A stretch of DNA of 64,000 bases from Actinokineospora terrae (GTDB lineage: Bacteria > Actinomycetota > Actinomycetes > Mycobacteriales > Pseudonocardiaceae), in NCBI RefSeq assembly GCF_900111175.1, contig NZ_FOGI01000017.1:1-64000 (forward strand), read 5' to 3'. A program made the position numbers and the translations under genes. Each line of letters starts with the position of its first letter. Position 1 is the stretch's first letter. Of the stretch, positions 8,070-16,536 are shown piece by piece. Below the pieces are notes generated by a model. The model saw nothing but the letters and a program-made list of their open reading frames with translations, was not told where the DNA came from and ran no database searches.

Positions 8070-8777
8070 TCAACGATCTTGACCCACTCGTGCCCTCCCC
8101 GTTATCAAGGTCGCCCCGACCTGGGCTTTCCCGTCCTTTGTGGAGCGCCCGCGCCAGGCCAGCGCCAGCACCACGACCAGCAGCGACAGCACCGGTCGCG
8201 GTCCGCCTGCCACGGTTGACAACACCCCGTCACCCAGCACCGCCCCGATCGTGGCGGCGAACACCCACACCGGTGCCGTCGCCGGTTTCGGCCCCGCCGC
8301 CCACGGTGTCCGCCCGCCCGGCTTCACCACCGACAGCCAGGCCTGCACGGCGATCGCGGTGACCATCACCACGCTCCCGACCAGCTGCGGCACCGGCGCC
8401 TCGACCTGCTCGCCCGCCCGCGCCGCCGCCACGGTCTCGTTGAGCCCCACCGAGAGCACGAAGATCCCCACGTTGAGCTGAACGACCGTGACGACGAACT
8501 TCACCAGCACCCACCAGTGCCGGAAGAAGCCCCACGAGGTCGCCGCGGACAGCACGATCCCGGTCGCGGCGGCGGCGTTGGCCATCGGCGCCAGCAGGGT
8601 GGTGTCCACGATGTGGGCGAACTCGGCCGAACCCGACCGCAGCGCCGGGTCCTCGGTGACCCTGCCCACCACCAGGAGGGTGAGCAGCGCCAACGCCTGC
8701 GCCATCCACCCGACCGAGGTGAGCACGTGCAGCCAGACGGTGCTCTGCCGCCAGCGGTTCTTCCCCATGTCGATCAC
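8070..8777 (-). CDS. Six-helix integral membrane protein (DUF2269-like)
   Basis: A 235-residue protein with about six membrane helices and a cytosolic C-terminal tail. The first helix contains TVWLHVLTSVGWMAQALAL, the HV...W pattern of DUF2269-like membrane proteins, and helix 3 carries FFRHWWVLVKF. Function unknown. The start may be Met1 (8777) or the second Met at 8768; neither has a clear ribosome site. It is divergent from threonine synthase, sharing a 111-base promoter region. Confidence 0.65.
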   Translation of the reverse strand: MIDMGKNRWRQSTVWLHVLTSVGWMAQALALLTLLVVGRVTEDPALRSGSAEFAHIVDTTLLAPMANAAAATGIVLSAATSWGFFRHWWVLVKFVVTVVQLNVGIFVLSVGLNETVAAARAGEQVEAPVPQLVGSVVMVTAIAVQAWLSVVKPGGRTPWAAGPKPATAPVWVFAATIGAVLGDGVLSTVAGGPRPVLSLLVVVLALAWRGRSTKDGKAQVGATLITGRARVGQDR

Positions 8778-8838
8778 CGTGGCCCGGCGGTGGCGCGGTC
8801 CGCTTCCTGTGAGATCCCCGGGTAGACCCTGGATTCAC

Positions 8839-8848
8839 CCCCTAGGGG
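8839..8848. promoter_or_regulatory. CCCCTAGGGG palindrome in a divergent promoter region
   Basis: A perfect 10-base palindrome lies 41 bases before the threonine synthase start and 62 bases before the membrane protein start. C-tract/G-tract palindromes are used by CsoR-like metal repressors, but no such regulator is in the window and the flanks do not extend the symmetry. It may be chance. Confidence 0.25.
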
Positions 8849-8888
8849 ATGCCTACGGTGGGATGACCCGACCCGTGGAGGCTGGACC

Positions 8889-10100
8889 GTGACCGAGCGG
8901 TACTCGACCCTGTCGCACCTGGAGTGCCCCAAGTGCGGGGCGCGCCTCGACGCGACCGTGGTGCAAGGCACCTGTGACTGCGGTTCGCCGTTGTTGGCGC
9001 GGTACGACCTGGACGCCGCGCGGGGGATGTCGCCCGCTGGACGTGCTCCGACGCTCTGGCGCTACCACGAGGTGTTGCCGGTGTCGGCCGAGTCTGCGGT
9101 GGTCAGCCTGGGGGAGGGGATGACGCCCCTGTTGCCTTTACCGGTGCACGGTAAGCGCATCGGTGTGCCCGACCTCTGGATGAAGGACGAAGGTCTTGTC
9201 CCCACCGGGTCGTTCAAGGCTCGCGGTGCTGCGGTGGGTGTGTCCCGCGCGGCGGAGTTGGGGGTTCGAGGGATCGCCATGCCCACCAACGGCAACGCGG
9301 GTGCGGCGTGGGCGCTCTACGCGGCGCGGGCCGGGCTGCGGTCGCTGATCGCGATGCCGGTGGACGCGCCGGTCATCACCCGTGCGGAGTGTGTGGCCGC
9401 CGGTGCTGAGCTCTACCTCGTCGACGGCCTGATCTCGCACGCGGGCGCTTTGATCCGCAAGGCGTTGGCGTCGCGGCCGGACTACCAGGACGTGTCGACG
9501 CTGAAGGAGCCGTACCGCATCGAGGGCAAGAAGACGATGGGGTACGAGATCGTGGAGCAGTCGGGCAGGCGCGCCCCCGACGTCCTGCTGTACCCGACCG
9601 GCGGCGGGGTCGGGCTGATCGGCATCCACAAGGCCCTCGACGAGATGCGCGAACTGGGCTGGCTCACCCCCGAGACCCGGCTGGTCGCGGTGCAGGCCGA
9701 GGGGTGTCGGCCCATTGTGGACGCTTGGGAGGCGGGGGCCGCGGAGAGCGTCGCCCCCGCCGCGCCCACGACCATCGCCTTCGGCATCAACGTCCCCAAG
9801 CCGCTGGGGGACTTCCTGATCCTGCGCGCCCTGGCCGAGACCGAGGGCACGGCGGTGGCCGTCACCGACGAGGAACTCCTTGCCGCGCAACGGGAACTCG
9901 CCGCCGACGAGGGTGCTTTCGTCTGCCCGGAGGGCGCGGCCTGCTTCGCCGCCCTCATCCGCCTGCGCGAGTCGGGCTGGCTGCGCGGCGACGAGCGCGT
10001 CGTCGTCCTCAACACCGGCTCCGGCGTCAAGTACCCCGACACCGTCCGAGTCGACGTTCCCACCATCTCCGCGGACGGCGCGCTCCCGGACCCCGCCTAG
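8889..10100 (+). CDS. thrC: Threonine synthase (PLP fold type II)
   Basis: A 403-residue enzyme converting O-phosphohomoserine to threonine. The N-terminus has a CPKCG...CDCG zinc-ribbon-like pair seen in short threonine synthases and their relatives. PLP would be held by Lys in GSFKARGA (about residue 110), and the phosphate-binding loop appears as PTGGGVGL. The start is a GTG at 8889 with GGAGG upstream. It is monocistronic, without hom or thrB next to it. A diaminopropionate-type or other PLP lyase is less likely given full-length similarity. Confidence 0.85.
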   Translation: MTERYSTLSHLECPKCGARLDATVVQGTCDCGSPLLARYDLDAARGMSPAGRAPTLWRYHEVLPVSAESAVVSLGEGMTPLLPLPVHGKRIGVPDLWMKDEGLVPTGSFKARGAAVGVSRAAELGVRGIAMPTNGNAGAAWALYAARAGLRSLIAMPVDAPVITRAECVAAGAELYLVDGLISHAGALIRKALASRPDYQDVSTLKEPYRIEGKKTMGYEIVEQSGRRAPDVLLYPTGGGVGLIGIHKALDEMRELGWLTPETRLVAVQAEGCRPIVDAWEAGAAESVAPAAPTTIAFGINVPKPLGDFLILRALAETEGTAVAVTDEELLAAQRELAADEGAFVCPEGAACFAALIRLRESGWLRGDERVVVLNTGSGVKYPDTVRVDVPTISADGALPDPA

Positions 10101-10141
10101 GGATCAGGCCCGCGCCTGGGGATCAGGCCTGCGCGCAAGGA

Positions 10142-12331
10142 TCAGGCCTGCGGCGACGAGACCGGCGCGGACCGCTGCCGCGGCGCGACCTGGTCCGGTG
10201 GCAGGCCGCCGCTGTCGAGCAGGCCGAGGAAGACGTCGACCACCGCCGGGTCGAACTGCGTGCCGCGACCGGCCAGCACCTGCGCGCGCGCCTGCTCCGC
10301 GGTCAGCGCCGCGTGGTGCGGCCGGTCCGACAGCATCGCCACCCACGCGTCGCACACCGCCACCACGCAGGCCTCCGCGCGGATCTCCGCGCCGCGCAAC
10401 CCCGCCGGGTAGCCCGTGCCGTCCCAGCGTTCGCGGTGCTGCCGGATGACCTCGGCGACGGCCGTGTGACCGGGCACGATCGACACCATCCTGGCGCCGT
10501 GCGCCGGGACGGCCCGCACCAGCTCCCACTCCGCCTCGGTCAACCCGGCCCGCCTGGTCAGCACGGTCCGCGGGACGGTGATCTTGCCGATGTCGTGCAG
10601 CCGCCCGGCCAGTTGGGCGATCCCGGCCGCGCCGTCGTCGAGACCGGACTCGACCGCGAGCAACCGCGCCAGCCGGGCCACCGCGCGGCTGCGCTGCCTG
10701 CCTGCCAACAGCGCGTCGACCTCGTCGGCGACCAGGTGCAGGTAGTCCAGCCCGCCGCCGGTGGCGTCGAGGCGGTGGGGCGAGTGGCCGAACACGACCT
10801 GGTCGCGGCCCGCGGCCTTCGCGGCGTAGAGCGCGCGGTCGGCGATGGACACGAGGTCGTCGGGGGTGGTGCCGTGCGCGGGGTAGACGGCGGTGCCGAT
10901 CGACACCGTCACCGGGATCCGCCGCTGCGCGGCGATCGGGATCTCCGTGCCGGACACCTCCTGGCGCAGCCGCTCGGCGATGATCGGCAGCGTCCTGGCG
11001 GTGGCGCCCGGCAGGATCAGCGCGAACTCCTCGCCGCCGTAGCGGGCCAGCACCTCACCGGCGCGCACGGTGGCCCGCAGCCGCGCCGAGATCTCGACCA
11101 GCACCTGGTCGCCAGCCGGGTGCCCGTGCCGGTCGTTGATGGTCTTGAAGTGGTCGACATCGGCGATGAGGACCGCGACCGACCCGCCGGTGCGGCCTGC
11201 CCTGGCGATCTCCAGCGGCAGTTGCGCCTCGAAGAACCGGCGGGTGTGCAGGCCGGTCAGCGCGTCGGTGATGGCCAGCCTGCGCTGGTCGGACACCAGG
11301 GCGGCGAGCCGGGCGATGGTCAGCGCGAACAGCAGCGCGCAGGTCCCCGCGACCACCGGCACATCGCGCACCGACCCACCGGCCCACTGCACGAACAGCA
11401 CGGCCGGGGCGATCAGCGCGGCCGCGGACAGGCCCGCGATGCGGAACGGGCTCAGCGGCGCGTCCGGCACCGGCGAGGGCTCGGCCATCGCCCGCATCGT
11501 CGGGTGCAGCGCGCTCGCGCCCAGCGCCAGGTTCCCGGCCAGCCAGATCGCGTCCAGGAAGTTGCCCGCCTGGAAGGTGCCGTTGAGCTGCTGCACCACG
11601 TAGATCGTGTCGGCCGTCATGATCGCGGCGAGCCAGCCGAGGAACAGCCCGAACGCGGGCGGGCGGGCGCCGGGGCCGAGCACGAGTCCCAGTGCGACGG
11701 TCAGCAGCGCCAGGTCCATCACCGGATAGCCCAGCGACACGACCTCCACCAGCAGCGGCGCGCCGAGGCGGGTCTGCGGGCCGATCACGTACAGCCAGGA
11801 CAGCATCGCCGCGACGACGGCCAGCGTGCCCGCGTCCAGCAGCCCGGCCAGGCCGCGGCCCGGGGTGCGGCGGCGGATCAGCAGCACGATCCCGGCCACC
11901 GCCAGCGGGTAGTGCGCCAGGTAGAACGGGTCGGCCGGCGACGGGTACGTGGTGAGGTCGAGCGCGTAGTGCAGCAGGTAGAAGATGCTGTCCGCCAGCG
12001 CGTAGACCAGCTGGCTCGCCGCGATCAGCAGCCAGGGCAGCCACGGTCTCGGCCGGTAGCGGGCCAGGCCGACGAACACCGCGACCGCGGCCGAGGCGCT
12101 GATGAAGCAGTACAGCACCACCCGCAGCGGGAACCCGCCCGCGGTGACCGGGGCGAGGTAGTAGAGCACGACCAGCGCCGCGCCCGCCGCCAGGTACAGC
12201 ACCCACGGCCAGCGCGACGCGGCGGCGGGCGTCACCGGCGTGACCGCCCCGGTGCGCGGCCGTCCCCGGCGCGCGCGGCGCGTCGAGATCGGACGGATGC
12301 GGCGTAGTCGACCACTCGGACAGAGTGGCAT
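10142..12331 (-). CDS. Membrane GGDEF and HD-GYP c-di-GMP enzyme
   Basis: A 729-residue protein with about nine to ten membrane helices in residues 40-345. A diguanylate cyclase domain follows (about 350-512) with the active-site sequence GGEEF at 432-436 and DVDHF at 391-395. A C-terminal HD-GYP phosphodiesterase domain (about 535-715) has His579-Asp580 (LHDIGK) and HRERWDGTGYP (632-642). It could therefore both make and break c-di-GMP. The product-inhibition site upstream of GGEEF reads RAGE instead of RxxD. The start at 12331 has only a weak site; GTG at 12238 is possible. Confidence 0.88.
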   Translation of the reverse strand: MPLCPSGRLRRIRPISTRRARRGRPRTGAVTPVTPAAASRWPWVLYLAAGAALVVLYYLAPVTAGGFPLRVVLYCFISASAAVAVFVGLARYRPRPWLPWLLIAASQLVYALADSIFYLLHYALDLTTYPSPADPFYLAHYPLAVAGIVLLIRRRTPGRGLAGLLDAGTLAVVAAMLSWLYVIGPQTRLGAPLLVEVVSLGYPVMDLALLTVALGLVLGPGARPPAFGLFLGWLAAIMTADTIYVVQQLNGTFQAGNFLDAIWLAGNLALGASALHPTMRAMAEPSPVPDAPLSPFRIAGLSAAALIAPAVLFVQWAGGSVRDVPVVAGTCALLFALTIARLAALVSDQRRLAITDALTGLHTRRFFEAQLPLEIARAGRTGGSVAVLIADVDHFKTINDRHGHPAGDQVLVEISARLRATVRAGEVLARYGGEEFALILPGATARTLPIIAERLRQEVSGTEIPIAAQRRIPVTVSIGTAVYPAHGTTPDDLVSIADRALYAAKAAGRDQVVFGHSPHRLDATGGGLDYLHLVADEVDALLAGRQRSRAVARLARLLAVESGLDDGAAGIAQLAGRLHDIGKITVPRTVLTRRAGLTEAEWELVRAVPAHGARMVSIVPGHTAVAEVIRQHRERWDGTGYPAGLRGAEIRAEACVVAVCDAWVAMLSDRPHHAALTAEQARAQVLAGRGTQFDPAVVDVFLGLLDSGGLPPDQVAPRQRSAPVSSPQA

Positions 12332-12393
12332 AGCGGGATTCCGCCCCGCGACACGACTCGACTGGTGATCGTCACGTTAGGCCGAACGTGTGT

Positions 12394-12434
12394 CGCCCGG
12401 GGTGGTGCCGAGGCACCGGCGGCCACCCCGGGCG
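12394..12434 (-). terminator. GC hairpin after the GH19 chitinase gene
   Basis: Perfect 12-base arms at 12394-12405 and 12423-12434 enclose a smaller hairpin. It lies 10 bases after the chitinase stop and 62 bases before the GGDEF gene start, so it probably insulates the two. No U-tract. Confidence 0.7.
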
Positions 12435-12444
12435 TCACGCTGGG

Positions 12445-13614
12445 TCAGCAGCTCAGGTTCGACCCCGGGGTGGTTCCCAGCAGCTGGGTGAACCGCTGGT
12501 AGGCGTTGATCCGGCTCTGCACCTGCGCCGGGTTGCCGCCGTTGCACTCGAGGGCGCCGTTGATGCTGCGGATCGTCTCGCCGAATCCACGGCCGTTGAC
12601 CATCGCGTCGTGCGGGGTCATCGTGCCGGGGCCCTTCTGGGTGTTCCAGTACCAGAGCGCGGTCTTCCAGGCCACGGCCGGGTCCCGCTCCACCAGGAAC
12701 GGGTTGCCGAGCAGGTCGATGCCCAGCGCGTCACCGGCGGCCTTGTAGTTGAAGTTCCAGCTCAGCTGGATCGGGCCGCGCCCGTAGTAGGCGGCCTGGC
12801 CTGCCGGGCAGCCGTAGGGCTGGGCGGCGTCGCAGTAGTGCGGGTAGTTCGCCTCGTTGATCTCCTTGATGTAGACCAACCCGCCGGTCTCGTGGTTGAC
12901 GTTGGCCAGGAACGCCGCCGCCTCCTGGCGCTTGGTGGTGTCCGTGCCGGTGTTGGCGAACCCGGGGTAGGCGGCCAGCGCGTCGGTCAGGCCCTTGTAG
13001 GTGTAGAAGGTGTTCCGGCTCGGGAACATCTGGTTGAACTGCGCCTCCGACACCACGAAGTTGCCCGCGGGGGTGGAGGTCGTCGTGGGATTCGAGGTGG
13101 TGGGGTTCGACGTCGTGGTGGGGTTCGACGTGGTGGGCTGGGTGCCGCAGGTGAAGGGGTCCCAGTACCAGGTGCTGACCACGGGGCTGTAGCCCGGGTT
13201 GTCGTGCTCGGCGATGTAGTACTTGCCGTCGGTGAAGCGGACGATGTCGCCGGTCTTGTACTGCTTGCCCTGGACCCAGTCCGGGTGCAGGCAGCCGTCC
13301 GGACCGGTGGTCGGGGTCGTCGGCCGAGTGGTGGTGGTCGTGGTGGGCCGGGTCGTGGTGGTCGGCGTGGTGCCGCCGCAGGCGCCCTGGTCGGCCCAGA
13401 CCTGGGCCGTGCCGGGGGTCTCGCCCTGGGTCCACCACTTCGCCGACCAGTTGCGACCGTTGTACCCGGCGGTCTTGCCGCCGGTGTAGACGGTCGCGCT
13501 GCTCCACGCGGGTGCGCAGTCGGCGGCGGAGGCGGTGGTGGTGGGGATGAGCAACGCCACCCCTCCCACCGCCGCGACCGCGACCAGCGCCGCGGTGATG
13601 CGGTTTCTCGACAC
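12445..13614 (-). CDS. Secreted GH19 chitinase with two chitin-binding modules
   Basis: A 389-residue secreted protein. The Sec signal peptide ends near TASAA (residue 31). A CBM5/12-like module follows (about 33-78, CAPAWSSATVYTGGKTAGYN), then a Thr-rich linker. A second CBM-like module (about 100-150, HPDWVQGKQYKTGDIV) and a second Thr/Ser/Asn linker lead to the GH19 catalytic domain. The catalytic Glu lies in NVNHETGG and a second acidic site in KEINEANY. It hydrolyses chitin with inversion. The GTG at 13614 has AGGAG upstream. A DasR-type palindrome lies 121 bases upstream, indicating GlcNAc-dependent induction. Confidence 0.92.
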   Translation of the reverse strand: MSRNRITAALVAVAAVGGVALLIPTTTASAADCAPAWSSATVYTGGKTAGYNGRNWSAKWWTQGETPGTAQVWADQGACGGTTPTTTTRPTTTTTTRPTTPTTGPDGCLHPDWVQGKQYKTGDIVRFTDGKYYIAEHDNPGYSPVVSTWYWDPFTCGTQPTTSNPTTTSNPTTSNPTTTSTPAGNFVVSEAQFNQMFPSRNTFYTYKGLTDALAAYPGFANTGTDTTKRQEAAAFLANVNHETGGLVYIKEINEANYPHYCDAAQPYGCPAGQAAYYGRGPIQLSWNFNYKAAGDALGIDLLGNPFLVERDPAVAWKTALWYWNTQKGPGTMTPHDAMVNGRGFGETIRSINGALECNGGNPAQVQSRINAYQRFTQLLGTTPGSNLSC

Positions 13615-13734
13615 GTGATCACTCCTTTGGGGCCCGCTCCGGGACAGGGCGGGCGTGCAGGGATCGGCGACCGCCGACGTGAGGCGGCGGCGCGGCCGGA
13701 TTTTCAGCTTCGCCGATTGCGCCAACCGGCGTCA

Positions 13735-13746
13735 AGGTCTAGACCA
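13735..13746. promoter_or_regulatory. DasR-type dre site upstream of GH19 chitinase
   Basis: AGGTCTAGACCA matches 11 of 12 bases of the TGGTCTAGACCA core bound by DasR, the GntR regulator of GlcNAc and chitin use in Streptomyces. It lies 121 bases before the chitinase start. The divergent TenA-like gene starts 150 bases the other way and could also be affected. Confidence 0.75.
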
Positions 13747-13895
13747 TTCTCTCCGTAATCCAGTGACACCGCCCCGGTGGTGGCGCGGATCGGGTCCGCT
13801 GTGGAACGCGAGCGCGGGTCGGCTCCCGCCGACCGGCCGAGCGGAGATGATCTAGGGTGGGGCGGGTCGGGGAGCGACGCACGGGGAGGTCCGCG

Positions 13896-14567
13896 ATGCC
13901 GGAGACCGGCAAGGAACTACTGGAGCGGGTGCAGCGCGAGCTGCTGCCCGGGGAGCACGACAACCGGTTCGTCCCCGCCGTGGCGGCGGGCGCCGCGCCA
14001 CTGGCCGCGCTCGCCGCGCTGGCCGCCGAGCAGCACCGGATCATCCAGAGCGACTGGCGCACCTTCCTCACCCTCGCCGCGCAGGCCGTCGACCCGGCCG
14101 CCCGCGAGGTGCTGAGCACGCTGGCCTCGGGGGAGGGCCTGGCGCTGGCCAAGCTCGGTGACTTCGCCGCCGCGTGTGGGCTCGACGACGACGCGATCCG
14201 CGCCTACCGGCCGACCCCCGGCTGCCAGGCGTACCCGTCGTACCTGGCGTGGCTCGCGCTCAACGGCAACCCGAGGGACGCGCTGCTGGCGATCCTGGCC
14301 AACTTCGCCGCGTGGGGCGGATACTGCGCCACGATCTCGGCGGGACTGCGCGAGCACTACGGCTTCGACGAGACCGGCACCGGGTTCTTCGACTTCTTCG
14401 CCACGCCCGTGCCGGAGTTGGAGGAGCTCTACGCGGTGGCCATCCAGCAGGCCCTCGACGGCGGCTGGACCCCGGAGCGCTCGATCGGCTACGGGCGCTT
14501 GTTGCAGGGCTACGAGCTGATGTTCTGGAACACCCTCGCCGACATCACCGGGGACGCCCCGGCCTAG
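13896..14567 (+). CDS. TenA/heme-oxygenase-fold protein
   Basis: A 223-residue all-helical protein of the TenA/THI-4 (iron-containing redox enzyme) superfamily. It contains QHRIIQSDWRTF near residue 50, and the Trp-rich later helices NFAAWGGYCATISAGL and YELMFWNTLADI. TenA members hydrolyse thiamin breakdown products or handle metals. No thiamin gene is adjacent, so the specific role is unassigned. The Met at 13896 has GGGGAGG upstream. It is probably monocistronic, followed by a strong terminator. Confidence 0.7.
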   Translation: MPETGKELLERVQRELLPGEHDNRFVPAVAAGAAPLAALAALAAEQHRIIQSDWRTFLTLAAQAVDPAAREVLSTLASGEGLALAKLGDFAAACGLDDDAIRAYRPTPGCQAYPSYLAWLALNGNPRDALLAILANFAAWGGYCATISAGLREHYGFDETGTGFFDFFATPVPELEELYAVAIQQALDGGWTPERSIGYGRLLQGYELMFWNTLADITGDAPA

Positions 14568-14584
14568 GGGCGCGGCACCGCCAA

Positions 14585-14622
14585 CGGCGAACGGCCCCGC
14601 TCGACGGCGGGGCCGTTCGCCG
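14585..14622 (+). terminator. 16-bp hairpin terminator after the TenA-like gene
   Basis: Arms 14585-14600 and 14607-14622 are perfectly complementary, with a 6-base loop. It begins 17 bases past the stop. No U-tract follows. Confidence 0.75.
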
Positions 14623-14844
14623 TCGGCACGTCTCCCCGGTGCGCTGACGCGGATCCGTCCGTTTCCCGCCGCCACGGCGACATTCGTCCCAAGCGGCGCG
14701 CCCGATCGGTCCGTGACGGTCGGGGGCCCAGTGGTTCCATCGGGTGGTGCCCCGCCGCGCGGTGACACGCCGTCGGTACGTACGCGATACGGATGCCAGG
14801 CGTCCGTCGTTCGGGTCGTCCGTGCCGAAGGGGGAACGATTTCC

Positions 14845-15867
14845 GTGCGTGTCAGTGTGCTCGACTTCCTGGTCTGCCCGTCCTGCTCGGGCAAGCTGCG
14901 GTTCACCGGCGAGGCCGCCGACGAGGTGGCCAGCGGTGAGCTGCTCTGCGTCGACTGCGGCCTGGACTACCCGGTGGCCGACGGCGTGCCCCGGTTGGTC
15001 TCCGCCCGCGAGCGCGACAGCCACGTCGCGGCCAGCTTCGGCTTCGAGTGGCAGACCTTCCACGACGGCGGCTTCGAGTCCGACACCGTGTTCGGCCGCA
15101 CCATCGACGAGGACGTCGCCCAGTTCCACGAGGTGTTCGACATCAAGCCGGGCGCAGGACCCGACCCGCTCGACGGGCTGGTGGTGGCCGACATCGGCTG
15201 CGGCAGCGGCAAGCTGACCGTGGAGCTGGCCCGCCGCCACCCCGGCGCGACCTTCCTCGCCGTCGACGTGAACCCGGCCATCACCGAGGTCGCGAAGGCG
15301 GCGGCGGACCTGCCGAACCTGCACGTGGTCCAGGGCAGCGTGTTCGCGCTGCCGGTGCGCGAGCACGCCGTCGACCGGTTGTGGTGCAACGGTGTCATCC
15401 ACCACACCGGCGCGACCGAGATCGCCTTCACCGGCCTGACCCGGCTCGTGCGCCAGGGCGGGGAGTTGTTCGTCTGGGTCTACCAGCGCAAGGTGAGCCC
15501 GCTCGTGCTGGTTCGCGACCTGCTGCGCCCGCTCGGCCTGCACAACTGGTCGCACCGCACGATCTACCGGATCTGCCGCGCGTTGTCGCTACCGACCCTG
15601 ATCGCGGTCCGGGTGCTCAACACGATCGCGGCCCTGCCGGTGGTGCGGTCCGTGGTCCAGCGCAGCACCCACGCCCGCATCCTCACCCGCCGCAGGCGCT
15701 ACGACGAGCTCGCGCTCACCTGGTTCGACGTGCTCTCCCCGCGCTACCGCGACACCTACACCGCCGAGCAGGTCGAGTCCTGGTTCACCCACAGCGGGTT
15801 CGAGCCGGTGCGGCGCTACTGGTGGCCGGTCGGGGTCACCGGTCGGCGGACCGCGCCGCCGCGCTGA
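14845..15867 (+). CDS. Class I SAM methyltransferase with Trm112-like zinc head
   Basis: A 340-residue protein. Residues 1-60 form a Trm112/YbaR-like zinc ribbon (CPSCSG...CVDCG, then YPVADGVPRLV). A Rossmann methyltransferase domain follows, with motif I DIGCGSGKLTVELARRHPG near residue 115 and the post-I acidic strand AVDVNP. The C-terminal 120 residues are basic and helical, of unknown role. Such fused proteins often methylate sugars, lipids or small metabolites. The GTG at 14845 was chosen because it gives the normal start of the zinc head. No pathway partner is nearby. Confidence 0.8.
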   Translation: MRVSVLDFLVCPSCSGKLRFTGEAADEVASGELLCVDCGLDYPVADGVPRLVSARERDSHVAASFGFEWQTFHDGGFESDTVFGRTIDEDVAQFHEVFDIKPGAGPDPLDGLVVADIGCGSGKLTVELARRHPGATFLAVDVNPAITEVAKAAADLPNLHVVQGSVFALPVREHAVDRLWCNGVIHHTGATEIAFTGLTRLVRQGGELFVWVYQRKVSPLVLVRDLLRPLGLHNWSHRTIYRICRALSLPTLIAVRVLNTIAALPVVRSVVQRSTHARILTRRRRYDELALTWFDVLSPRYRDTYTAEQVESWFTHSGFEPVRRYWWPVGVTGRRTAPPR

Positions 15868-16031
15868 GCCGGTACCCGACTCGTCCCCGACGTCCACATC
15901 CGGGCCGCTCCTGTCTACTTCGGAGTGCCCGGTGTGGACGGCGGCGGGCGGGTCGCTCCGCGCGCGGTGCTTCGGGCTGCTAACTTCCACAGCAACCCCC
16001 AGCGAACCAGTTTGCGCGATGAGGTGCCCGC

Positions 16032-16457
16032 ATGGCTCAGAAGACCATTGTCCAGCTCTACGACGACCTCGACGGATCGAGCAGTGACGACATCCGCTCG
16101 GTCGAGTTCAGCCTGGACGGCGTGAACTACGAGATCGACCTGTCCGAGGCCAACGCCGAGCGCCTGCGCGGCGAGTTGGCCGACTACGTGGCCGCGGCGC
16201 GGCGCACCGGTGGTCGCGTCAAGCGCGCCGCCGCCCCGGGCAAGCCCGCGGGCGAGGGCCGCAGCAAGGAGGAGACCAAGGCGCTGCGGGACTGGGCACG
16301 CCGCAACGGCCACGACATCTCCGAGCGGGGTCGCATCCCGTCCGCGGTGGTCGAGGCCTACGAGGCCGCGCACGCCGAGCCGGAGCCCGAGGTCGTCGCG
16401 CCCGCCAAGACGACCAGGAGCCGCGCCAAGGCCCGCAAGGCCGCGTTCTCCGGCTGA
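16032..16457 (+). CDS. lsr2: Lsr2 nucleoid-associated silencer
   Basis: A 141-residue protein. The N-terminal dimerisation domain begins MAQKTIVQLYDDLDG and includes VEFSLDGVNYEIDLS. The C-terminal DNA-binding domain includes LRDWARRNGHDISERGRIP, where RGR enters the AT-rich minor groove. Lsr2 binds and silences AT-rich, often foreign, DNA. After the normal end of the domain (VVEAYEAAH) there is an extra tail of about 30 residues rich in Pro/Glu, then Arg/Lys/Ala. That is longer than the common roughly 110-residue form. ATG at 16032 with GAGGTG upstream. Confidence 0.93.
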   Translation: MAQKTIVQLYDDLDGSSSDDIRSVEFSLDGVNYEIDLSEANAERLRGELADYVAAARRTGGRVKRAAAPGKPAGEGRSKEETKALRDWARRNGHDISERGRIPSAVVEAYEAAHAEPEPEVVAPAKTTRSRAKARKAAFSG

Positions 16458-16492
16458 GCAGGCGCTCGCACCGGTTCTCACCAGTTCGGACC

Positions 16493-16536
16493 AGCAGGGC
16501 GGCCCGGTCGGCTCACGCCGACCGGGCCGCCCTGCT
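16493..16536. terminator. Bidirectional 19-bp hairpin between lsr2 and the sigma gene
   Basis: Perfect 19-base arms (16493-16511 and 16518-16536) with a 6-base loop. It serves two convergent genes: it begins 35 bases past the lsr2 stop and overlaps the last codons of the sigma factor, whose stop codon lies in the loop. Confidence 0.85.
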
